A DNA stretch of 64,000 nucleotides from Tragulus kanchil (GCA_022376925.1 JAIOJX010000028.1:68971001-69035000), one strand, 5' to 3'; positions 11,401 through 23,316 are shown, counted from the stretch's first letter. Program-made: numbers and translations. Notes: generated by a model not told the origin, from the sequence alone.

Positions 11401-12986
11401 GAGCACCTAAGAAATATTCTAAAACAAGGCACCACTGAGAGAATCCTAGAACACATGGATGAGGCCTAAGCATCTTCCTGCACCATAGATACCAAGACAG
11501 ACTGCACTAGAATATAAGAGAAATAGCCATGTATGTCACTTATATTGACCCTCCTCCATGCCAGCAAAGCACGATAGGAAGAGGTCTCTCCCCTGAGCAG
11601 CTGGTGCCTCCAGTGTTAAAACAGAACCTAGGAAGGACAACCAGTACTTCTAGATTTGTTGGTCATTTTGTGGGAGGTCCTACTCTGGTCTCGTTCCACA
11701 GGGATTGCAGCAGAATCTTTGGGACTTTCAGGGAGATTTTCTGGGCTTGCAAAATGAACACAGGTGTCTTGGCAGACTGAGTTTATACCTGTAGGCTTGC
11801 TAATCTACAGAACCAAGCTGGTGGCACCCTCTGATCAGTGATAAGTATATCATACACTGTGTTCATACCTCATTTATTTACTAGTGCAGTAGTTAACATG
11901 AAAATTGAACATTATTAATCTACTTTATTTTGTGTCTATTGATGCTTGACAGAAGGCTTTTGCTTTTATTTTCTATCCTTTACCAAGCACTGTCTGAGAA
12001 TAATTATTTAGAGTCAGGCAGCAATTTCCTTAGTCTTCAAGCATTGATTACTTTGTTAAAATGATACAGTAAAAATTTAGAATGTTTCAGCTGAGGAATA
12101 AGCAATCAGTCACAAAATACCTTTCTAATTAAATTCAGTATTTCTACTGCCTCCCAACTTAATGTACATCACGTTTAACCAATAGAAGAAGCTAATAAAT
12201 CCATTATATAGATATATGCTCATTTGACTTGTTTGATCACTAAAATAACATACTTCCCAGCATATTCTAGGACTGCCAGAACAATGAATTCTTACAAAGT
12301 TATGGATAATATATGGAAATGGACTTTGAGTATAAATTTTTGCTCCATATTGTTTCATTTACCATTGTGATTTAGCAATGAATTATTTAATATACCTAAC
12401 TTGTATTTGTATCTCATAAATTCAATGAAAATTAGGAAACACCTTATTGATAATTTTATTATTCATTATTTATTATTCTTAGAATAGCCATATAACTATG
12501 ACATCAGTAAGAATGACATAGGTTGTTTTTGATTTTGTTCTTCAGAAGAGCACCTAAGAAATATTCTAAAACAAGGCACCACTGAGAGAATCCTAGAACA
12601 CATGGATGAGGCCTAAGCATCTTCCTGCACCATAGATACCAAGACAGACTGCACTAGAATATAAGAGAAATAGCCATGTATGTCACTTATATTGACCCTC
12701 CTCCATGCCAGCAAAGCACGATAGGAAGAGGTCTCTCCCCTGAGCAGCTGGTGCCTCCAGTGTTAAAACAGAACCTAGGAAGGACAACCAGTACTTCTAG
12801 ATTTGTTGGTCATTTTGTGGGAGGTCCTACTCTGGTCTCGTTCCACAGGGATTGCAGGAGAATCTTTGGGACTTTCAGGGAGATTTTCTGGGCTTGCAAA
12901 AATGAACACAGGTGTCTTGGCAGACTGAGTTTATACCTGTAGGCTTGCTAATCTACAGAACCAAGCTGGTGGCACCCTCTGATCAG
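10691..12986. repeat. Tandem duplication 4, offset 1,147-1,148 bp
   Basis: Copy A 10691-11838, copy B 11838-12986, joined at CAGTGATAAG with a few shared bases. Differences: C at 11711 against G at 12858, and an A-run of four (11752-11755) against five, 60-90 bp before the end of copy A. Confidence 0.95.
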
Positions 12987-13755
12987 GGAACTCAACGGGA
13001 TGCAGATCTGTCTGATTCACATTCTCAAATCAAGAATTTGGCAAGCCCTAGAGTCTGATTTGCCTACATTCATGTAAGGAACTGACTCACAATCCCACCT
13101 ACTATGCAGGGCATTTTTTGGACACATCTGATCAGAATCTGACAGGAACACCTAGAAGCTGTGTAGCTTAGCAACACTCCAGCCCAGAGGAAGGTAGATA
13201 GGACTGATTGTCCATAGAGAAGAGACATTATCTGATATGAAGAGATCCCCTGTTACACACACACACAGGGAGATTAGCTCACAGTCAAGGCAGTTTCTAC
13301 CAACAGGTGAGCCTTTTGGGAAACTGCGAACTACCTGGAGAGTCCTGTGCCTTGATGGTCACGTAAGGGAGCTTAGACACTGCTACACCGGCTATGATTT
13401 CTCACACCATCTAGCCAGAAAATCTAGTAAGAACACCTGGAAACTATGTGGCCCAGTGATATTCAAGTTGCATTTTGGGTAGGCAGAGCCACAAAACTAG
13501 TTTGCAGTGCAAAGGCAGTGGTCCCATTCAGTCAGGAAACTTGGGGCATGGGTCAGCTTGAGGTAAGATGAAAAAAGAGCTTTAGTGGTTTAGAGCTGCT
13601 TTTCCCTCTGTTCCTGGGTGCAGGGAAAGTGCCTGATAGCATGACATCAGTCAGGCTCTCCTGTCCCTCTCTCTCACACCAAGCAAGCTTCCCTGCCTGC
13701 TTTCTCAAGCCCCTGCTCTGCTATGTTTGTAAACAATGATATGACTGATCTTGGC

Positions 13756-13762
13756 TATATAA
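13756..13762 (+). promoter_or_regulatory. TATA box of the solo LTR
   Basis: TATATAA in the context GGCTATATAACAGC, about 150 bp before AATAAA. Its position fits the U3 end of an LTR. Confidence 0.55.
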
Positions 13763-13912
13763 CAGCTGCACTAACGCATGAATGTCATGTTGCACCTGCT
13801 GGCTGTAGGCCACCTTTGTTCTGTAACCATATAGAAGTTCCTCCTGAAGGACCTCTGAGGGCTGGTGTCGGAGGGTGGCTACTGCTGATGTGGGGTGGCC
13901 CAGCCCAGAGAG

Positions 13913-13918
13913 AATAAA
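13913..13918 (+). promoter_or_regulatory. Polyadenylation signal of the solo LTR
   Basis: AATAAA, placed between the TATA box and the pyrimidine-rich end of the LTR, marks the likely R region. Confidence 0.55.
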
Positions 13919-13930
13919 CATGGGACAGCT

Positions 13931-16210
13931 CCTCGATTGTTCTTCCAGCTTCCCCAGTCAAGCCCTGTCTACCCTGGGTACCCTGTGCAATATGATAAGC
14001 ACGGCACTGGGGCAAGAAAATCTAATCTGTAGCCCTACTCATTGCTGAATACAGCCTTCAGCTGATTCAACCAGGACACCTAACCAGAGCACACGGGAGC
14101 CTGTAGAATTGATTTAATAGCCCTATGTACAGTGGCACATAAACAGAAAGCACATTTCATGGCTTTAATAGACTTCACAGGGCCTTAGTCTTTTGCTCCT
14201 GCCCTGACAGAGCAGCAAAGCTAATCTATAGCCCTGCCTGCTATGGAATACAGCACACTGCTTTCACTATCTAGTAAACCTGACCAGAGAATCCAGGCAA
14301 CCCACAAAGCCCATATCACAGCCTTACTTTAGTAGGAAACTAAACTAGCAGCCTTAAACAACTGCTCTCAATGAGTGGCACACTTTGCAATCTCCAGCTT
14401 CAGAACTTGAGCAGTTGAGTTACCTTATAACAGACCATTATAGCAAGCCTCAACTGCCTAAGGACATTACCATAAGATACACCCAGGAAACCAAACAGAA
14501 TTGACTAGCAAAAAGCCACCCCTGCCAAAATAAAAAAAATAGTAAAGTCTGGAAGAAAATACCTCAAATGTATAAATATTAAAGAAATCAAGAATCATGA
14601 AAATCAGGTAAATAAGAATCACCAAAGGATATTAATAAGGCTCCAATAATTACCTCTAAAAAAATAGAGATCTATGAACTGCCAGACAAAAACTTCAGAA
14701 TGACTGCTTTAAAAGTTCAGTAAACTAGAAGAACACACAGAAAACAAAGTACATAAGTCAATCAAAAGTTTCAAAAAATAGAACTGACCATACAACTGAA
14801 AGGATCAGCAACCTGGAGAGGACACTAGAAATTATCCAGAGGAACAGGAATAAAAAAGAACTAGAAATTGAAAAGTTTATGGGAATTACGGGATACAAAG
14901 GACAAAAATATTTTCCTATGGGAATTTGGGGCGAATAGGATAAAGATAAAGGGACAGAATCCATATTGAAAGCAATGATGGCTAAAAACACCCCAAACCT
15001 TGGGAGAGAAATGGACATTCAGATCCATGAGACCCCAAAGATTCCAAGTAGGATGAACATAAATAGGGCCTCCTCGATTGTTCTTCCAGCTTCCCCAGTC
15101 AAGCCCTGTCTACCCTGGGTACCCTGTGCAATATGATAAGCACGGCACTGGGGCAAGAAAATCTAATCTGTAGCCCTACTCATTGCTGAATACAGCCTTC
15201 AGCTGATTCAACCAGGACACCTAACCAGAGCACACGGGAGCCTGTAGAATTGATTTAATAGCCCTATGTACAGTGGCACATAAACAGAAAGCACATTTCA
15301 TGGCTTTAATAGACTTCACAGGGCCTTAGTCTTTTGCTCCTGCCCTGACAGAGCAGCAAAGCTAATCTATAGCCCTGCCTGCTATGGAATACAGCACACT
15401 GCTTTCACTATCTAGTAAACCTGACCAGAGAATCCAGGCAACCCACAAAGCCCATATCACAGCCTTACTTTAGTAGGAAACTAAACTAGCAGCCTTAAAC
15501 AACTGCTCTCAATGAGTGGCACACTCTGCAATCTCCAGCTTCAGAACTTGAGCAGTTGAGTTACCTTATAACAGACCATTATAGCAAGCCTCAACTGCCT
15601 AAGGACATTACCATAAGATACACCCAGGAAACCAAACAGAATTGACTAGCAAAAAGCCACCCCTGCCAAAATAAAAAAAATAGTAAAGTCTGGAAGAAAA
15701 TACCTCAAATGTATAAATATTAAAGAAATCAAGAATCATGAAAATCAGGTAAATAAGAATCACCAAAGGATATTAATAAGGCTCCAATAATTACCTCTAA
15801 AAAAATAGAGATCTATGAACTGCCAGACAAAAACTTCAGAATGACTGCTTTAAAAGTTCAGTAAACTAGAAGAACACACAGAAAACAAAGTACATAAGTC
15901 AATCAAAAGTTTCAAAAAATAGAACTGACCATACAACTGAAAGGATCAGCAACCTGGAGAGGACACTAGAAATTATCCAGAGGAACAGGAATAAAAAAGA
16001 ACTAGAAATTGAAAAGTTTATGGGAATTACGGGATACAAAGGACAAAAATATTTTCCTATGGGAATTTGGGGCGAATAGGATAAAGATAAAGGGACAGAA
16101 TCCATATTGAAAGCAATGATGGCTAAAAACACCCCAAACCTTGGGAGAGAAATGGACATTCAGATCCATGAGACCCCAAAGATTCCAAGTAGGATGAACA
16201 TAAATAGGGC
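13931..16210. repeat. Tandem duplication 5, offset 1,141 bp
   Basis: Copy A 13931-15071, copy B 15072-16210. The join lies after AAATAGGGC. It starts inside the solo LTR, so it ignores element borders. One SNP: T at 14385, C at 15526. Confidence 0.95.
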
Positions 16211-17041
16211 TACGTTGAGATATAGTACAATTAAACTGCCAAACGCCAAGGAGAAAGAATTTTTAAAATTGCAAAAGTAAAAAGAAGTTATAAGCCAGGG
16301 GGCACTCCCACATTAATATTAGCAGCTTTCTCAACAGAAAGTTTTCAGGCCTGGAGAGGATGGGATAACATATTCAAAATATTGAAAGAAAGTAACTGTT
16401 AATTAAGAATTCTGTATCCATCAAGGTGGTCCTTCAGAAACTAAGAAGGAATAAATAAACAAAAGTTGAAGGAATTCATTATCAACTGACCTTTCTTGCA
16501 GGAAATAAGTAAAAGAATACTAATTAACATTATATTAAAAAAAAGTAGTGTGTATCCTACAGGAAATGCTAAGTACATAGTCACTGTTCAATTTTTCAAG
16601 CTGGTAATAGTGGTGAATAGTTCATTTTTAATTCTAGTTTAAAAGTAAAAAAAAAAAAAAAATCACTTAGCAAAAATAGCCATAGTTACAATAATCTGTT
16701 ATTAGTTACACAATGTTAAAAACATGTAAATTGGCAATAACAATAACCCAAAATGGGAGGAAGAGGAGGAATTCAAGTGGAAGTTTACAAGTTATACTGA
16801 AGCTAAATTATTATCAATTTAAAATGCATTGTTATAAGATAGTCTAAGTCACACAGTAAACACAAAGGAAAAAGAAACATACTAATTACACAAAATAACA
16901 TGATAAAGAAGTCAATGCATGTCAATAACAAAAGACATCATATTTTTATCACGAGCTATTTAAGGAAATAAAAATTAAAATCATAATGAAATATCACCTC
17001 AAATCTATTAGAATGTCTGTCATCTAAAAGATAAGAGAACG

Positions 17042-19044
17042 CGGGGGGATGGGAGGGGGGCAGAGCCAAGATGGCGGAGGAATGAGGGGAAGATTTCACC
17101 AGCTCCCCAACAGAATCACCAGAACTAATCAAGAAATGAAACACCACCAACAAACCAGCCGCTAGACGACAGAAAAACTCCTTAGGTCTGCAACAGTCGA
17201 AGAGTGAACAGCCAGAACTTTCCCGGAGCTACTGTTCTGAGAACCCTCTACCCTAACCTCCACACCGGACCGCACCTACGGAGAGCACGCCAGCAAGTGC
17301 TCTAAAAGGGGACCTGAGTGGAGGGTGAGGGCAGCGCTCAGCGCAAACATTCCAAGAATCCAGCCGGATCACTGGCAGAAATTAAGACACTGCGAAGATA
17401 GGATACTGGAGTAGGGCCGGGCGGAACGCAATTGGGAAGTTCCCTGCGGAGTGCTGCCTAGAGATCTGGAGCTGGAAGAGAACACCCAGTGAGAAAATCG
17501 CTCCGCTTGGCCAGGGGAAAATCACGGCTTTCCGCCTGGTACCGGGTAAGTTCAAACACTCCTAGTGGGGGGCTGGCTGAACGGAGAGAAGTCGCCCACG
17601 GATTGCTGACCAGGGACTGGGCACAAGCCGGATGGGAAAGCTTGTGCCTGCCTTTGGGACTTGGACGTGTAACTGGCAGTGCGCGCGTGCCAGTGGCGGA
17701 GGAACCCATGCACCCCCATAGCTACCAGCAGCAGAGGAAGCTGGGAGAAGGGCAGGTATTGGAGGCTACCGGCGGGTGCGCGGCAGAGCCGGGGCACCCC
17801 CCCTCCAACATGGGACTGTGCGCGCCGCAGCCCCCCGCCTGGCAGACTGGGATCAGCCCATTGCCCCAGCCAGCACCTGAGCTTGCAGCAAAGCCATTAT
17901 TTTGCTGAAAACAGAAACCATAGCAACCGGTGCCTTAAGAGAAAGGCTACATCATCAAGACAAGAGACAGCAGATTGGCTTCCACCAGACAGATGAGAGG
18001 ATAAAAACCAGGGACAATATTTAGCTTTTTTTGTTTATTTGCTGTGGACGGTTCTGTTTATTTAATTGATGGACCAGGTTTGGGTTTTTTGGGGGATTTT
18101 TTTGTTTGTTTGTTTGGGTCTCTTCTTACTAAGTTTTTCTTCCCTTTGTAATTTTTAATTTCTTTTTCTTTGATTTTTAATTGTTAATTATTTTTTTAAT
18201 TTTAATTCTTGGAAACGTCTAAATTTCTTTCCTTTTTGCCACTGCTTCCTCCCTCTATGTTCTAAATGTAAAACTTTCTCCTATCTACCACTATCCTCTA
18301 GATAAATATTTCCTACCTTCCTGTCTCCACTATTCTCTTCCAGCTGCACTAAACAATACAGCACACCAATCTTTGCTACCTAACCATATAAAATAATTCC
18401 AAGACGAATCTGTTCCTCCTCATTACCCATACACTTTCCTCCTCCTTACCCCCAACACATATCTTAGTTAAAAATTGCTTTCATTGAAATAGTCCAAGCC
18501 AGGACCTGGCCCGGATCTATTTATCCAGGCACTATTTTAATTAATTCAGAGCTTAACGTGCAAGTATCATCTTTGATTGCGTCATTTGCCAGAAAAGTTT
18601 CCTATACTTTATCTCTGTAAGACTGGTTAGATGTGGTTATTGCTGTGTATGTATGTATATCTTACAACTATGTTAGAAAACATCTGCATGCTTTTATGAC
18701 TGTCACTCATCAGGGATACACCTCTTGTTCCTCAGATGCTAGTATATGAACTAATATCATGGAACACCATAGCAAACCAGACACAGAGCCTACACCCCCT
18801 GACCAATCCTCACTCCAAGGATCCTTGGAGTGGAAGCCCTGATTCCAAGACCCCACACTATCAAAGAACATACAACACTAGAGATTATTCACCTGTAAAC
18901 AAGACCTAACACCACCCAAGACACAAACCGCTGAACCCTTCTAGAAGGACAGAAACCCAAAGGAAGGGAGAATTCAACCAAGAAGCCTGGTGGGAAAAAG
19001 TACTCCATACACACAGACACAAAGAAACAAAAATTAACCTAATA
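17042..19044 (+). promoter_or_regulatory. L1 5' UTR with YY1-type motif and CpG-rich block
   Basis: AAGATGGC at about 17065-17072 matches the YY1 site that sets the L1 start in other mammals. 17220-17900 is rich in CpG and GC (for example GCGCGCGTGCC and GTGCGCGCCGCAG), unlike the AT-rich surroundings. 18025-18260 is T-rich. Tandem duplication 6 starts at 18728 within it. Function is inferred from L1 biology. Confidence 0.7.
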
Positions 19045-19356
19045 ATGAAACGACAGAGAAACACTGCACAGGTGAAGGACCAAGTTAGAGAAACACAGCT
19101 TCAAATGACAGAGGAGGAGATAGACAAATTATCTGAAAGAGAAATCAGAAAAGCTATACTAATGAGGATGCAAACCACCGAAAACAGAATATTAGAGGAA
19201 TTCAGTGCACAGAGAAGAGACATGCAAGAAATGAAAAATAAGCAAATAGAGACCACCAACTCAATTGCTGAACTCAAAAATACTTTAGAAGGTCTCAACA
19301 GTAGAGTATCAGAGGCAGAAGAACGGATAAGTGAGCTGGAAGACAGAAAGTTCTAA
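19045..19356 (+). pseudogene. Truncated L1 ORF1 (103 codons), N-terminal coiled coil
   Basis: Begins MKRQRNTAQVKDQVRET and ends SELEDRKF then TAA. The sequence is Gln/Glu/Lys-rich with Leu and Ile spaced as in a coiled coil from about residue 20 on (RISELED at the end), which fits the N-terminal trimerisation part of ORF1p. The family protein is roughly three times longer. The RNA-recognition and C-terminal domains are missing because the frame runs into ORF2 sequence (AAGTTCTAAGAGGG), so it is unlikely to bind RNA. The start is the ATG after ATTAACCTAATA. An identical frame at 20125-20436 comes from tandem duplication 6. Confidence 0.75.
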
Positions 19357-19760
19357 GAGGGAAATTTATAGCAATACAATCCCACCTCAAGAAACTAGGA
19401 AAATATGAAGCAGATGACCTAACCCTCCGCTTAAAGCAATTGGAGAAAGAAGAACAAAAACACCCCAAAGTCAGCAGAAGAGGAGGAATTATAAAGATTA
19501 GAGCAGAAATAAATGAGAAAGAAATGAAAGAAACTATAGTATGGATAAATAAAACAAAAGGCTGGTTCTTTGAAAAGGTAAACAAAATTGACCAGCTACT
19601 GGCCAGACTCATCAAGAAAAAGAAGAACCAGATCACCAAAATCAAAAATGAAGGAGAGGTTACAGCAGATCATGCAGAAATCCAAAGGATTCTAAGAGAC
19701 TATTATGAACAGCTATATGGCAACAAACTGGACAACCTGGAAGAAATGGACAGTTTCTTG
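19357..19760 (+). pseudogene. L1 ORF2 pre-RT fragment, left copy
   Basis: After the deletion junction the frame reads as the L1 segment between endonuclease and RT ([14 protein letters not shown] start, then [12 protein letters not shown] and [20 protein letters not shown]). It ends when the left copy decays at about 19760-19807 before the junction. The same segment continues into RT in the right copy at 20437. Confidence 0.7.
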
Positions 19761-20124
19761 GGGAAGATTAATCTCCCAATGGGAAAAAAAGGCAACAAAC
19801 TCAAAGATTCCTCAGATGCTAGTATATGAACTAATATCATGGAACACCATAGCAAACCAGACACAGAGCCTACACCCCCTGACCAATCCTCACTCCAAGG
19901 ATCCTTGGAGTGGAAGCCCTGATTCCAAGACCCCACACTATCAAAGAACATACAACACTAGAGATTATTCACCTGTAAACAAGACCTAACACCACCCAAG
20001 ACACAAACCGCTGAACCCTTCTAGAAGGACAGAAACCCAAAGGAAGGGAGAATTCAACCAAGAAGCCTGGTGGGAAAAAGTACTCCATACACACAGACAC
20101 AAAGAAACAAAAATTAACCTAATA

Positions 20125-20436
20125 ATGAAACGACAGAGAAACACTGCACAGGTGAAGGACCAAGTTAGAGAAACACAGCTTCAAATGACAGAGGAGGAGA
20201 TAGACAAATTATCTGAAAGAGAAATCAGAAAAGCTATACTAATGAGGATGCAAACCACCGAAAACAGAATATTAGAGGAATTCAGTGCACAGAGAAGAGA
20301 CATGCAAGAAATGAAAAATAAGCAAATAGAGACCACCAACTCAATTGCTGAACTCAAAAATACTTTAGAAGGTCTCAACAGTAGAGTATCAGAGGCAGAA
20401 GAACGGATAAGTGAGCTGGAAGACAGAAAGTTCTAA
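20125..20436 (+). pseudogene. Second copy of truncated L1 ORF1 (tandem duplication 6)
   Basis: The 103-codon translation is identical to the frame at 19045-19356, offset 1,080 bp. It has no promoter of its own in this copy; only about 320 bp of upstream 5' UTR is repeated. Confidence 0.75.
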
Positions 20437-21786
20437 GAGGGAAATTTATAGCAATACAATCCCACCTCAAGAAACTAGGAAAATATGAAGCAGATGACCT
20501 AACCCTCCGCTTAAAGCAATTGGAGAAAGAAGAACAAAAACACCCCAAAGTCAGCAGAAGAGGAGGAATTATAAAGATTAGAGCAGAAATAAATGAGAAA
20601 GAAATGAAAGAAACTATAGTATGGATAAATAAAACAAAAGGCTGGTTCTTTGAAAAGGTAAACAAAATTGACCAGCTACTGGCCAGACTCATCAAGAAAA
20701 AGAAGAACCAGATCACCAAAATCAAAAATGAAGGAGAGGTTACAGCAGATCATGCAGAAATCCAAAGGATTCTAAGAGACTATTATGAACAGCTATATGG
20801 CAACAAACTGGACAACCTGGAAGAAATGGACAGTTTCTTGGAGAGGATTAATCTCCCAAGACTGAGCCAGGAAGAAACAGAAACTTTGAACAACCCAATC
20901 ACAAGCTCACAAATCAAATCTGTGACTAAATATCTACCCAAAAATAAAAGCCCAGGGCCAGATGGCTTCACAGCCGAATTCTACCAAACATTTAAAGAAG
21001 AGCTAATGCTTGTCCTTCTAAAACTCTTCCATAAAATAGCACAGGAAGGGAAACTTCCAAACACATTCTACGAGGTCACCATCACCCTGATACCCAAACC
21101 AGGCAAAGACAACACAAAAAAGGAAAACTATAGGCCAATTTCACTGATGAACTTAGATGCCAAGATCCTCAACAAAATCCTAGCAAACAGAATTCAACGA
21201 CACATCAAAAAACTCACACATCACGATCAAGTCGGATTCATCCCAGGCATACAAGGATTCTTCAACATCCGCAAATCAATCAATGTGATACACCATATCA
21301 ACAAATTGAGAGACAAAAATCACATGATCATCTCAATAGATGCAGAAAAAGCCTTCGACAAAGTACAACATCCATTTATGATAAAAACTCTTGAGAAAAT
21401 GCACATAGAAGGAACCTATCTCAGCATAATAACAGCCATCTATGAGAAGCCCACAGCGAACATTATCCTCAACGGTGAAAAACTGAAAGCATTCCCTCTA
21501 AGATCAGGAACAAGACAGGGGGGTTCACTCTTACCACTACTATTCAACATAGTCCTGCAAGTGCTAGCAACAGCAATAAGAGAAGAGAAAGAAATAAAAG
21601 GACTCCAGATTGGAAAGGAAGAAGTCAAACTCTCTCTTTTTGCAGATGACATGATATTAAACATAGAAAATCCCAAAGACACTATTACAAAGCTACTAGA
21701 GCTGATTAGTGAATCATTGATTAATGAATTCAGCAAAGTCACAGGATACAAAGTCAACACACGGAAATCACTGGCATTCCTATACA
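20437..21786 (+). pseudogene. L1 ORF2 pre-RT and reverse transcriptase, open but partial
   Basis: One long frame of more than 450 codons; sense codons extend upstream of the TTG at 20520 to near the deletion point. RT hallmarks in order: [75 protein letters not shown] and FADDM (FADD at 21639-21650, with the two catalytic Asp). The motif usually read as RQGCPLSP has three changes here. The endonuclease and the C-terminal Cys-rich region are absent. Past about 21786 the frame enters A-rich junction filler and a repeat of pre-RT sequence, so the last roughly 30 residues are artificial. Being RT-only, it could not make its own nick. Confidence 0.75.
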
Positions 21787-22889
21787 AAAAAAACAAAAAA
21801 GGAAGAAGAACCAGATCACCAAAATCAAAAATGAAGGAGAGGTTACAGCAGATCATGCAGAAATCCAAAGGATTCTAAGAGACTATTATGAACAGCTATA
21901 TGGCAACAAACTGGACAACCTGGAAGAAATGGACAGTTTCTTGGAGAGGATTAATCTCCCAAGACTGAGCCAGGAAGAAACAGAAACTTTGAACAACCCA
22001 ATCACAAGCTCACAAATCAAATCTGTGACTAAATATCTACCCAAAAATAAAAGCCCAGGGCCAGATGGCTTCACAGCCGAATTCTACCAAACATTTAAAG
22101 AAGAGCTAATGCTTGTCCTTCTAAAACTCTTCCATAAAATAGCACAGGAAGGGAAACTTCCAAACACATTCTACGAGGTCACCATCACCCTGATACCCAA
22201 ACCAGGCAAAGACAACACAAAAAAGGAAAACTATAGGCCAATTTCACTGATGAACTTAGATGCCAAGATCCTCAACAAAATCCTAGCAAACAGAATTCAA
22301 CGACACATCAAAAAACTCACACATCACGATCAAGTCGGATTCATCCCAGGCATACAAGGATTCTTCAACATCCGCAAATCAATCAATGTGATACACCATA
22401 TCAACAAATTGAGAGACAAAAATCACATGATCATCTCAATAGATGCAGAAAAAGCCTTCGACAAAGTACAACATCCATTTATGATAAAAACTCTTGAGAA
22501 AATGCACATAGAAGGAACCTATCTCAGCATAATAACAGCCATCTATGAGAAGCCCACAGCGAACATTATCCTCAACGGTGAAAAACTGAAAGCATTCCCT
22601 CTAAGATCAGGAACAAGACAGGGGGGTTCACTCTTACCACTACTATTCAACATAGTCCTGCAAGTGCTAGCAACAGCAATAAGAGAAGAGAAAGAAATAA
22701 AAGGACTCCAGATTGGAAAGGAAGAAGTCAAACTCTCTCTTTTTGCAGATGACATGATATTAAACATAGAAAATCCCAAAGACACTATTACAAAGCTACT
22801 AGAGCTGATTAGTGAATCATTGATTAATGAATTCAGCAAAGTCACAGGATACAAAGTCAACACACGGAAATCACTGGCATTCCTATACA
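20700..22889. repeat. Tandem duplication 7, offset 1,103 bp
   Basis: Copy A 20700 to about 21786, copy B 21803-22889. The end of A turns CACAAACAATGAAAAATC into an A-rich string with one C before restarting at AAGAAGAACC. It overlaps copy B of duplication 6, so 20700-20840 occurs three times. Confidence 0.95.
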
Positions 22890-23316
22890 CAAACAATGAA
22901 AAATCAGAAAATGAAATCAAAGAGGCAGTCCCCTTCACCACTGCAACCAAAAGAATCAAATACCTAGGAATAAACCTACCCAAAGAAACAAAAGAATTGT
23001 ACACAGAAAATTACAAGACACTCATGAGAGACATTAAACAAGACTTAAACAGATGGAGAGATATTCCATGTTCCTGGGTCGGAAGAATCAATATTATGAA
23101 AATGACCATACTACCAAATATCATCTACAGATTCAATGCAATACCTATTCAACTACCATTGACATTTTTTACAGAACTAGACCAAAGAATCACACAGTTC
23201 ATATGGAAACACAAAAGACCTCGAATAGCCAAAGCAATCCTGAGAAAGAAAATCGGAGCTGGAGGAATCAGCCTCCCTAGCTTCAGACTCTACTACAAAG
23301 CAACAGTCATCAAGAC
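21803..23316 (+). pseudogene. L1 ORF2 reverse transcriptase and following segment, right copy
   Basis: Open from the second copy of the pre-RT region through RT (FADD at 22742-22753) and past it to the [13 protein letters not shown] region. This copy carries on correctly after the RT ([53 protein letters not shown]), whereas the left copy decays. The open frame continues to 23437, but from 23317 the DNA is MLT1-like LTR, so the last 40 residues are not L1. The C-terminal Cys-rich region is missing. Confidence 0.75.

Larger units (their letters stand above)
13549..14006 (+). mobile_element. Solo LTR of an endogenous retrovirus (family not named)
   Basis: A 458-bp unit starting TG and ending CA. 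It has a TATA box (TATATAA, 13756-13762) and a polyadenylation signal (AATAAA, 13913-13918) about 150 bp downstream, the normal U3-R-U5 order. The C/T-rich end (13935-13980) looks like U5. No internal viral gene follows on either side; old L1 5' UTR-like sequence resumes directly, so this is the usual product of LTR-LTR recombination. The start and end were chosen from the flanking 8-bp repeats and are not certain. Part of U5 (13931-14006) recurs at 15072-15147 through tandem duplication 5. Confidence 0.55.
13541..14014. repeat. Flanking direct repeats of the solo LTR (8 bp)
   Basis: TTGGGGCA at 13541-13548 and CTGGGGCA at 14007-14014 match at 7 of 8 bases. They directly border a TG...CA unit, as a diverged target-site duplication would. 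Confidence 0.5.
11400..17040 (+). mobile_element. Old L1M/HAL1-like 5' UTR and ORF1 remnant
   Basis: From about 11400 the sequence resembles the long 5' UTR of old L1M elements (for example CCATGCCAGCAAAGCACGAT and GAAGAGGTCTCTCCCCTGAG). After the solo LTR it continues at 14015 with more 5' UTR. From about 14500 to 16700 it turns into A-rich ORF1-like sequence, including the TTAAGAATTCTGTATCCATC area near 16400-16425 and the AAGGAATTCATTATCAACTG area near 16470-16490. 16955-17041 looks like the end of L1 ORF2. ORF2 proper is missing, as in HAL1 or an internally deleted L1M. Tandem duplications 4 and 5 inflate it. Assignment is by recall and is moderate. Confidence 0.5.
18728..20840. repeat. 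Tandem duplication 6, offset 1,080 bp
   Basis: Copy A 18728 to about 19760, copy B 19808-20840. The last roughly 45 bp of the left block (19761-19807) diverge; they contain GGCAACAAACTC, which resembles GGCAACAAACTGG about 70 bp earlier. Confidence 0.95.
17042..23316 (+). mobile_element. Young L1 LINE with promoter, internally deleted
   Basis: Starts with a G-rich run and GCAGAGCCAAGATGGCGG (about 17057-17074), the classical L1 5' end. The 5' UTR reaches about 19044. ORF1 starts at 19045 but stops after 103 codons where an internal deletion joins it to the pre-RT part of ORF2. RT and the segment after it are open up to about 23316, where L1 sequence stops without a 3' UTR or A tail and an MLT1-like LTR begins. 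Long open frames and CpG-rich promoter sequence mean it is much younger than the other L1s here. Three tandem duplications (junctions 19808, 21803, 23859) break and repeat it; without them it is about 4 kb. Confidence 0.8.

Noticed and set aside
13549..14006. A full provirus around the LTR
   Set aside because: No gag, pol or env-like sequence on either side; old L1-like sequence continues directly. The second U5 at 15072 is from duplication 5, not a second LTR.
17489..17996. 139- and 105-codon frames in the GC-rich block as a host exon
   Set aside because: The block is the CpG-rich 5' UTR of the young L1; open frames are common in GC-rich DNA, and the translations show no domain.
19045..20436. 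Two independent L1 ORF1 genes in tandem
   Set aside because: Identical translation and flanks at an exact 1,080-bp offset; one is the duplicate of the other.
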